A DNA stretch of 12,787 nucleotides, taken from contig JANXNO010000055.1 in the NCBI GenBank assembly GCA_025354075.1, positions 1-12,787 of the forward strand, read 5' to 3'. This stretch comes from Burkholderiales bacterium. GTDB lineage: Bacteria > Pseudomonadota > Gammaproteobacteria > Burkholderiales > Casimicrobiaceae. Shown here piece by piece: positions 7,136-12,787 of the stretch. The translations under genes were made by a program, and so were the position numbers. The notes beneath the pieces were generated by a model. It did no database searches, had not been told where the DNA came from, and saw only the letters and a list, made by a program, of their open reading frames with translations. Position 1 is the stretch's first letter, and each line of letters starts with the position of its first letter.

Positions 7136-7148
7136 TAATCTTTTGCAT

Positions 7149-7583
7149 ATGTTTAACGGCGCACCCAATTTAAGTCTCGACGCGAAGGGCCGCATGGCGA
7201 TCCCCACGCGCTATCGGGATGCGCTCGGCTCGAACATTGTGATCACTGCAGACCCCAGCGGTTGCCTGCTGCTGTTCCCCGCTGACGCGTGGCAGCCGTT
7301 CGAAGATCGCGTTAGTGCGCTGCCGAACATGAACCCGAGGATCAAGGCCATGCAGCGCCTGTGGCTCGGCTACATGACCGAGACTGAGGTGGACGCCGCC
7401 GGTCGCGTAGTGCTGTCGCTTGAAATGCGCACATACGCCAAGATTGATCGCAAGGTGCAGTTTGTTGGGCAACGGGATCGTTTCGAGTTGTGGTCTGAGG
7501 CGGGCTGGCAGAAGGAAATCGAACTGGCGCAGCACAGCTGGCGCGAGGATATTCCCGCCGAGCTGGCTGGCTTGTCGGTATGA
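7149..7583 (+). CDS. mraZ: Transcriptional regulator MraZ
   Basis: This encodes 144 residues, a typical length. The frame is open from a GTG at 7110, but the conserved family N-terminus (M-F-N-G-A ... L-D-A-K-G-R) begins at the ATG at 7149, so that start is used. MraZ is a DNA-binding protein of the SpoVT-AbrB swapped-hairpin fold with two copies of the motif, here DAKGR (11-15) and DAAGRVVL (82-89). In E. coli it forms rings and represses the dcw operon from repeats ahead of its own gene; matching repeats lie at 7110-7135. No good ribosome site is seen: AAGGTGGG ends about 14 bases upstream, which is long spacing. It is first in the operon, 10 bases before rsmH. Confidence 0.95.
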   Translation: MFNGAPNLSLDAKGRMAIPTRYRDALGSNIVITADPSGCLLLFPADAWQPFEDRVSALPNMNPRIKAMQRLWLGYMTETEVDAAGRVVLSLEMRTYAKIDRKVQFVGQRDRFELWSEAGWQKEIELAQHSWREDIPAELAGLSV

Positions 7584-7593
7584 GTCGAGCGCG

Positions 7594-8559
7594 ATGCCAC
7601 CTGACTCCCACATCTCTGTATTGCTACGAGAGGCCTGCGACGCTTTGCAGCCAGAACGCAACAAAAGCGCTGTTCGTGAAAGCCGCGTGTTCGTTGACGG
7701 CACGTTCGGACGCGGCGGACACAGCCGCGAATTGCTTCGACTTATGCCCGCCGACGCGCGGCTCATCGCGATTGATCGCGACGCCGCAGCGGCAGAATCA
7801 GCGCGTGAAATTGTTGACCCGCGCTTCACCTTCGTTGCCGCGCACTTCGGCGGCATCACGCAAGCGCTCGCGAGTGTTGGTGTCGGCCTTAATCAAGTCG
7901 ACGGCCTATTGCTTGACATTGGCGTTTCGTCGCCGCAGCTGGACGACGCGTCGCGCGGATTCAGCTTCATGCGCGACGGCCCCCTTGACATGCGCATGGA
8001 CCAATCGCGCGGCACCTCCGCCGCCGAGTGGATTGCTACAGCCCCGATCAACGACATAGCGGAGGTCATCCGTGACTACGGTGAAGAGCGGTTTGCTCAG
8101 AGGATTGCAACAGCGATTGTTGAGGCACGCGAGCGGCAACCGCTCGAGCGAACCGTTCAGCTTGCGCAGATTGTCGAAAAAGCCGTCACAGCGCGGTGGA
8201 CAGGGCAGCATCCGGCCACGAAAACCTTCCAGGCTATTCGGATTCACATCAATCAAGAGCTCCAGGAGCTACGGATGGCCTTGAGCGCGGCGCTGCCGTT
8301 GTTAGCAATTGGTGGCCGACTCGCGGTCATCAGTTTTCACTCGCTCGAAGATCGCATGGTCAAATTGTGGATGCGCGATCAGGCGGGTCGCACGCCTGAA
8401 GATCCGCGCTTGCGCCACCTGCCGCAGGTTGTGACGCGAACCGCTTTGATCAAAGTAGTGGGCCGTGACATTGCGCCGTCTGACGCTGAAGTGCGCGCCA
8501 ATCCACGTTCGCGCAGCGCACGTTTGCGCGTTGCTGAAAAATTGGGAGTGGCAGCGTGA
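7594..8559 (+). CDS. rsmH: 16S rRNA (cytosine-1402-N4)-methyltransferase RsmH (MraW)
   Basis: This encodes 321 residues. It transfers a methyl group from S-adenosylmethionine to N4 of C1402 in the decoding centre of 16S rRNA, acting in the cytoplasm. Visible motifs: D35-G-T-F-G-R-G-G-H-S (SAM-binding loop), D108-I-G-V-S-S-P-Q-L-D, DGPLDMRMD (128-136), the substrate-side ATKTFQAIRIHIN block (208-220), SFHSLEDR (247-254) and a C-terminal NPRSRSARLR (303-312). The frame extends upstream into mraZ as far as 7420, but family homology begins at about residue 7 after the ATG at 7594, so that start is chosen. It is weakly preceded by GAG. Its stop overlaps the ftsL GTG as GTGA. Confidence 0.97.
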   Translation: MPPDSHISVLLREACDALQPERNKSAVRESRVFVDGTFGRGGHSRELLRLMPADARLIAIDRDAAAAESAREIVDPRFTFVAAHFGGITQALASVGVGLNQVDGLLLDIGVSSPQLDDASRGFSFMRDGPLDMRMDQSRGTSAAEWIATAPINDIAEVIRDYGEERFAQRIATAIVEARERQPLERTVQLAQIVEKAVTARWTGQHPATKTFQAIRIHINQELQELRMALSAALPLLAIGGRLAVISFHSLEDRMVKLWMRDQAGRTPEDPRLRHLPQVVTRTALIKVVGRDIAPSDAEVRANPRSRSARLRVAEKLGVAA

Positions 8560-8852
8560 CGCGGGTCAACGTTGTGCTGGGAATTCTCGTGTGGGCGAGC
8601 GCGTTTGCGCTGGTGACGAGCCAGTATCGCGTACGTCATCTAACTGTTGAAATCAATCGCGCGCGAGACTTGGCTTATCAGTTAGAAACAGATCGCAATC
8701 GCGCTACGCTGGTGCAATCGCGACTGTCGACGCCGACCATCGTCGAGCGCACCGCGCGTGAGCGGCTGGGTATGGATTTGCCCGAAGGTGCGCGCACGCA
8801 AATCGTTGAACTTAGTGGTATGACCAACGCTACCGCCCCAAGCGCGCAATGA
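8556..8852 (+). CDS. ftsL: Cell division protein FtsL
   Basis: This encodes 98 residues, normal for this short and poorly conserved family. The start is a GTG inside the rsmH stop (GTGA, 8556-8559). A short cytoplasmic N-terminus leads into one membrane segment at about 4-21. An alpha-helical, probably coiled-coil periplasmic part (about 24-70) follows, ending in V-E-R-T-A-R-E-R-L-G-M (63-73), the usual FtsL tail. FtsL pairs with FtsB and FtsQ and helps switch on septal peptidoglycan synthesis by FtsW/FtsI. The call rests on topology, size, the tail motif and position between rsmH and ftsI. Confidence 0.93.
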   Translation: MTRVNVVLGILVWASAFALVTSQYRVRHLTVEINRARDLAYQLETDRNRATLVQSRLSTPTIVERTARERLGMDLPEGARTQIVELSGMTNATAPSAQ

Positions 8853-10591
8853 AGACTACAAACAAGAAAATGGCGACCCCTGAGTTTGCCGTCTGGCGTG
8901 TGCGCGCAGTCGCGTACGGCCTGCTCGTGGGCTTCGTGGTGCTCGCGGGGCGAGGTGTGTATTTGCAGGTGGTGCAGCATGACGACCTGACCAAACGCGG
9001 TGATGCACGCACTACGCGCGATCTCGTGCTGCCTGCCCATCGCGGACGACTGCTGGATCGTGAAGGCGCGGTACTCGCGTCAAGCGTACCTGCGCGCGGC
9101 GTGTTCGCCTTTCCTGATCAGGTAGAACTCACGACGCCCCAACGCGAAGGTCTTGCCAAAGCGCTGAATCTGCGGCCGAAAGATGTGGATCGCAAGCTCG
9201 ATACGGAGCGGGATCTGGTGTTCCTTGCGCGCGGGATTTCACCGGAACAAGGGCAAGCGATCACCGCGTTGAAGATCGCGGGCGTTGCCGTGCAAACCGA
9301 ATTCAAACGCGAATATCCATCGCAAGAAGTGATGGGCCAAGTGCTAGGCATCACCAACGTGGATGACCTCGGGCAAGAGGGTTTGGAGCTGGCGCAAAAC
9401 GACTGGCTTTCCGGAAAACCGGGCTTGCGTCGCGTCACCATTGATCGTCGCGGCAGCGTGGTGGAAGAGCACGGCAGCCTGCGCACGCCGCAGCAGGGCC
9501 GCGATCTGCAACTCGCGCTCGACAGCCGCGTGCAGCATCTCGCGTTCCGTGAACTCAAGCGCGGCGTCGAAGCGCATCGCGCTAAGGGTGGCGCGGCAGT
9601 GGTGCTCGACGCGAAATCAGGCGAAATCGTTGCGCTGGTGAATTACCCGACGTCGGTTCCTGGTGATCGTTCTGCCGCCGCAACGGGTGGCCTGAGAAAT
9701 CGCGCCGTGGCCGACTTGTTCGAGCCCGGTTCCACGATGAAACCATTCACCATCGCAACCGCTATCGAAACGGGCGTGTTGAACCCCGATGCGTTGATCC
9801 CAATGCCCGGTAGTACCTACACCCTGAACGGCGCCACCATCCGCGACACGCACACCATCGGCAGCAACGGCGTTGCATCAGTCACCGAAATCATCCAGAA
9901 ATCAAGCAACGTCGGCACCGCAAGAATCGCCGAGCGTCTGTCGAACGAAGTCATGTGGCGGCAACTGCAACGCGCAGGTTTTGGCCGCGCGCCGCAAACC
10001 GGTGTGCCTGGTGAGGCGCACGGTCGCCTGCGCGCACCGCAATCGTGGCGGCCGATTGAAAAAGCCACGATGAGCTATGGCTACGGCCTGTCGGTGAACC
10101 TCGTGCAATTAGCGCGGGCTTACACGATTTTTGCCAATCAGGGCGCGCTGGTTGACGTGACGCTACTCAAAAACGGCGGCGCTGCACGGCAAACAACCGT
10201 GTACTCGCCGGCCACAATCCGTGCCGTATTGCCCATGCTCGAAAAAGCGACGTCGAAAGAAGGCACCGCACCTCTCGCACAAGTGTCCGGGTATCGCGTC
10301 GCGGGCAAAACTGGCACGGCAAAAAAACTCGCAGGCGCAACGTACTCTGAAGGCCGCTACGTCGCGTCATACGTCGGCCTCGCCCCGGTCAGCAATCCGC
10401 GCTACGTGGTCGCTGTGATGATCGACGAACCTGCGGGTGGCATCTTTTACGGCGGACAGGTGGCTGCGCCTGTGTTTTCTAGCGTGATGGGGCAAACATT
10501 ACGCCTGATGGAGGTGCCGTACGACGCGCCACTACCGACGCAACCGGGTAACAGCGACACCATTGTCGCCATCGTCCGGGAGGGCAATTGA
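8849..10591 (+). CDS. ftsI: Septal peptidoglycan transpeptidase FtsI (penicillin-binding protein 3)
   Basis: This encodes 580 residues, typical of class B PBP3. It cross-links septal peptidoglycan as the partner of FtsW and is the target of some beta-lactams. A short cytoplasmic tail leads to a membrane anchor at about 19-41. The class B pedestal follows, with RGRLLDREG at 65-73. The transpeptidase domain has the three active-site motifs: S295-T-M-K298 (nucleophile), S352-S-N354 and K487-T-G489. The start ATG lies in the ftsL stop (ATGA, 8849-8852), a 4-base overlap typical of coupled translation. The ftsI stop shares one base with the murE ATG (TGATG). Confidence 0.98.
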   Translation: MKTTNKKMATPEFAVWRVRAVAYGLLVGFVVLAGRGVYLQVVQHDDLTKRGDARTTRDLVLPAHRGRLLDREGAVLASSVPARGVFAFPDQVELTTPQREGLAKALNLRPKDVDRKLDTERDLVFLARGISPEQGQAITALKIAGVAVQTEFKREYPSQEVMGQVLGITNVDDLGQEGLELAQNDWLSGKPGLRRVTIDRRGSVVEEHGSLRTPQQGRDLQLALDSRVQHLAFRELKRGVEAHRAKGGAAVVLDAKSGEIVALVNYPTSVPGDRSAAATGGLRNRAVADLFEPGSTMKPFTIATAIETGVLNPDALIPMPGSTYTLNGATIRDTHTIGSNGVASVTEIIQKSSNVGTARIAERLSNEVMWRQLQRAGFGRAPQTGVPGEAHGRLRAPQSWRPIEKATMSYGYGLSVNLVQLARAYTIFANQGALVDVTLLKNGGAARQTTVYSPATIRAVLPMLEKATSKEGTAPLAQVSGYRVAGKTGTAKKLAGATYSEGRYVASYVGLAPVSNPRYVVAVMIDEPAGGIFYGGQVAAPVFSSVMGQTLRLMEVPYDAPLPTQPGNSDTIVAIVREGN

Positions 10592-12096
10592 TGGCTGTAT
10601 CCGCGAACGCAGTTGCCATCGTTAGCCAGCTTGACCGATTGGGCGTCAAGCGGCAACGCGTGACGATCGATTCGCGCGGCGTCGCTGCGGGCGATGTATT
10701 CATCGCGATTCCCGGATCCAAAGTGGATGGACGAGATTTCGTCTCGTCTGCTCTCGCGCAAGGCGCAGCGGCGGTGTTGCGTGAAACCGCTAGCGTGACA
10801 GTAAAAAGCGACGACAAACGAGTGATCGACGTAGAAAATCTGTCTGCGCAATTGGGTGACATCGCCGACGCGTTCTACGATCATCCATCGGCGTCTTTGC
10901 GAGTGATGGGTATCACCGGAACCAACGGAAAAACCTCCGTCGCAAGCTGGTTATCGCAGGCGTTCTCGGCGCTAGACATTCCCTGCGGTGCTGTCGGAAC
11001 ACTCGGCGTGAGTCTAGGTTCGAAGACGTGGTCGACTAACAATACGACTCCCGACGCAGCTCACGTGCAAACGATTTTGCGCGACCTCAAGGACGCAGGC
11101 GCAGTGGCTGTGGCAATAGAAGTCAGCTCGCACGCTTTAGCGTTGCATCGCGTCACCGGCACGCAGTTTGACGCCGTCGTCTTCACTAACCTGACACAAG
11201 ATCATCTCGATTTTCATGGCTCGATGGAGGCGTACGGTGCTGCTAAAGCAAAGCTGTTCACCGACTATCTGGTCAAGCACCGAATCATCAATGCAGATGA
11301 CGACTTCGGGGCAAAACTAATCGCGAAGCAACTGCCCAATACGCTGAGCTACGGCCTTGATCACGGCGACGTTCGCGGCGAAGTCGTCTCGATGAACGCC
11401 AGTGGAATGCAACTCACAATTTCGTTTGCCAGGCTGGACGTTAGCGTTAAGACAAGCCTGATCGGGCGCTTCAATGCGTACAACCTGCTGGCGGTCGCGG
11501 CAACGCTCATTGCTTCAAATGTGTCGCTTGAAAAGGTTGCGTCACTCCTGAGCACGCTGACTGCGGCACCGGGTCGTATGCAACGCGTAAATACAGGCCT
11601 GGCGGCAATTGAGCCCAGTGTGTACGTCGACTATGCGCACACGCCGGACGCGTTAGCGAAGGCGCTCGATACGGTGCGTGAAACGCGCCCGCAAGCGCTC
11701 ACGGTTGTGTTCGGTTGTGGCGGTGATCGTGATCGCAGCAAGCGCCCGCTAATGGGAAAAATCGCCACTGATCGTGCAGATCGTGTGTATGTCACAAGCG
11801 ACAACCCGCGCAGCGAACAACCCGTGACAATCATTGACGAGATCGTTGCCGGTGTTGGCGGGGATCATCGAGACGCTTTGAATGCAATTGTGCTGCGACG
11901 CGACGCAATTCAACAGGCCATCAAAACTGCAAACACCGCAGATGCGATCCTAATTGCCGGGAAAGGGCACGAAAATTATCAGGAAATCAATGGGGTCCGC
12001 CATCCGTTTTCTGACGTAGACGAAGCGCTGTTAGCGCTTGCCGCCCGCAATCTGCCAAAGCAAAACGCTAACGAGGCTCGACATGTGGGGCAGTGA
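10591..12096 (+). CDS. murE: UDP-MurNAc-tripeptide synthetase MurE (meso-diaminopimelate-adding)
   Basis: This encodes 501 residues from the ATG at 10591, which shares its A with the ftsI stop. A TTG three bases earlier is possible, but GGGAGG is well spaced for the ATG. MurE is a cytoplasmic ATP-dependent ligase that adds the third stem-peptide residue to UDP-MurNAc-L-Ala-D-Glu. Motifs: G110-T-N-G-K-T115 (P-loop), NTTPD (151-155), HLDFHG (205-210), the A-K219 position of the carbamylated lysine, YAHTPD (348-353), D404-N-P-R407 and GKGHE (457-461). DNPR is the signature for meso-diaminopimelate rather than lysine, as expected for a Gram-negative cell. The 3' end overlaps murF by 14 bases. Confidence 0.97.
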   Translation: MAVSANAVAIVSQLDRLGVKRQRVTIDSRGVAAGDVFIAIPGSKVDGRDFVSSALAQGAAAVLRETASVTVKSDDKRVIDVENLSAQLGDIADAFYDHPSASLRVMGITGTNGKTSVASWLSQAFSALDIPCGAVGTLGVSLGSKTWSTNNTTPDAAHVQTILRDLKDAGAVAVAIEVSSHALALHRVTGTQFDAVVFTNLTQDHLDFHGSMEAYGAAKAKLFTDYLVKHRIINADDDFGAKLIAKQLPNTLSYGLDHGDVRGEVVSMNASGMQLTISFARLDVSVKTSLIGRFNAYNLLAVAATLIASNVSLEKVASLLSTLTAAPGRMQRVNTGLAAIEPSVYVDYAHTPDALAKALDTVRETRPQALTVVFGCGGDRDRSKRPLMGKIATDRADRVYVTSDNPRSEQPVTIIDEIVAGVGGDHRDALNAIVLRRDAIQQAIKTANTADAILIAGKGHENYQEINGVRHPFSDVDEALLALAARNLPKQNANEARHVGQ

Positions 12097-12787
12097 TTTT
12101 TTGGCGAAAGCCTGTCTTGCTCAGGTATGCGGGCCAACGCAACAATTCACATCGGTATCGACTGACACTCGTACGCTGCAACCGGGTGCGCTGTATGTTG
12201 CCCTTCGTGGTGAAAACTTTGACGGACATCGCTTCGTTGAACAAGCCATCAAGGCCGGCGCTACTGGTATTCTGGTTTCGCAACCAGCAGAGGCGAGCGC
12301 CGAAATCACGGTCATGCTGGTCGCTGATACGTTGATTGCGCTGCAACAAATGGCTCACGCATCGCGCGTTGCGTTCGACGGCCCGGTAATCGCGGTAACA
12401 GGCAGCAACGGAAAAACTACCACCAAAGAAATGATTGCGGCGGTGTTGCGCGCGCACTACGGTGCGGACGCTGTATTGGCTACCACCGGCAATCTGAATA
12501 ATCACATTGGCGTGCCGCTAACACTGCTCGCACGCAAGGCGTCGCACAAAATTGCTGTCATCGAAATGGGCATGAACCACTTCGGTGAAATTGCGCTTTT
12601 GACCGAGTTAACTGAGCCGACGATAGCCGCCATTACTAATGCCGCACCAGCACACCTAGAAGGTGTCGGCTCGCTTGCTGGTGTCGCAGAAGCGAAGGGT
12701 GAAATCTTTGCTGGACTGCGCGCGGGCGGCGTTGCTGTGCTCAACGCGGATGACTATTTCCTGCCGTACTGGCAGGTGCTCAATCGC
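12083..12787 (+). CDS. murF: UDP-MurNAc-tripeptide:D-Ala-D-Ala ligase MurF, C-terminus cut by window edge
   Basis: This gives 235 visible residues, about half the usual 450-470; the frame is open at the right edge, so this is a window cut and not a broken gene. MurF adds D-Ala-D-Ala to the UDP-MurNAc-tripeptide with ATP, finishing the cytoplasmic precursor. Visible: the N-terminal substrate domain with STDTR (26-30) and alanine/glycine-rich folding, the P-loop T106-G-S-N-G-K-T-T-T114, NLNNHIGVPLTLL (137-149) typical of MurF, EMGMNHFGEI (161-170), and H191-L-E-G-V-G-S. The ATG at 12083 lies inside murE and is preceded by GAGG (12073-12076) at 6-base spacing. The overlap implies reinitiation by ribosomes leaving murE. 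Confidence 0.96.
   Translation, partial: MWGSDFLAKACLAQVCGPTQQFTSVSTDTRTLQPGALYVALRGENFDGHRFVEQAIKAGATGILVSQPAEASAEITVMLVADTLIALQQMAHASRVAFDGPVIAVTGSNGKTTTKEMIAAVLRAHYGADAVLATTGNLNNHIGVPLTLLARKASHKIAVIEMGMNHFGEIALLTELTEPTIAAITNAAPAHLEGVGSLAGVAEAKGEIFAGLRAGGVAVLNADDYFLPYWQVLNR

Larger units (their letters stand above)
6725..7148. other. Divergent control region between the DUF1800 operon and the dcw cluster
   Basis: This 424-base A+T-rich spacer should carry the promoters of two opposite operons. It holds an inverted repeat in the DUF1800 leader (6754-6775), a DnaA-box pair (6953-6994) and MraZ boxes (7110-7135). TTGATA at 7054-7059 resembles a -35 element but no good -10 lies 16-18 bases beyond it. 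A 23-codon frame at 6868-6939 has no clear ribosome site and is not called. Confidence 0.6.

Noticed and set aside
7110..7148. GTG start for mraZ at 7110
   Set aside because: The conserved MraZ N-terminus begins at 7149, and the extra stretch is the MraZ box itself.
6725..7148. Replication origin, prompted by the DnaA box and A+T-rich sequence
   Set aside because: There is only one exact box plus one near match, and no dnaA, gidA or rpmH gene nearby; a regulatory site is simpler.
7420..7593. Upstream extension of rsmH through mraZ
   Set aside because: The 58 extra residues are an out-of-frame reading of mraZ; RsmH homology starts just after the ATG at 7594.

Overview
The window looks like a chromosomal segment of a Gram-negative proteobacterium, most likely a betaproteobacterium. 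Three things point that way: the gene order mraZ-rsmH-ftsL-ftsI-murE-murF, a MurE with the DNPR motif of meso-diaminopimelate-adding enzymes, and a DUF1800/DUF1501 gene pair beside it. The exact taxon is inferred. By eye the dcw genes are moderately G+C rich, and the left end (about 1-1000) and the spacer before mraZ are more A+T rich.

Layout: (1) Positions 1-2216, minus strand, hold one long open frame that runs off the left edge. I translated it by hand. It encodes a single-chain restriction-modification protein with an N-terminal PD-(D/E)XK-type motif followed by an N6-adenine methyltransferase (GAYYTP, DMCCGVGN, NPPY). (2) Positions 2217-2517 form a divergent spacer with a perfect 8-bp inverted repeat and a perfect but orphan Shine-Dalgarno sequence. 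(3) Positions 2518-2913, plus strand, encode a small exported DUF3617-like protein. (4) Positions 2914-3211 form a convergent spacer with several weak inverted repeats. (5) Positions 3212-6724, minus strand, hold a two-gene operon: a Sec-exported DUF1800 protein with N-terminal DUF5648-like repeats, then a twin-arginine DUF1501 protein. (6) Positions 6725-7148 form a divergent control region with an inverted repeat in the DUF1800 leader, a perfect DnaA box plus a near match, and MraZ boxes. (7) From 7149 to the right edge, plus strand, runs the start of the division and cell-wall (dcw) cluster: mraZ, rsmH, ftsL, ftsI, murE and murF (cut by the edge).

The dcw genes are tightly packed. Four of the five junctions overlap by 1 to 14 bases and the fifth has a 10-base gap, which suggests one transcript with translational coupling. 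MraZ is the likely autorepressor. RsmH methylates 16S rRNA. FtsL and FtsI act in the septal divisome, and MurE and MurF make the last cytoplasmic additions to the peptidoglycan stem peptide. The DUF1800/DUF1501 pair and the restriction gene are separate units. Nothing here shows that they work with the dcw genes.

The least explained material is the restriction-modification protein at the left edge, the DUF1800/DUF1501 export pair with its fused repeat domain, and the two intergenic regions with palindromes. I saw no tRNA, rRNA, CRISPR array or insertion sequence.
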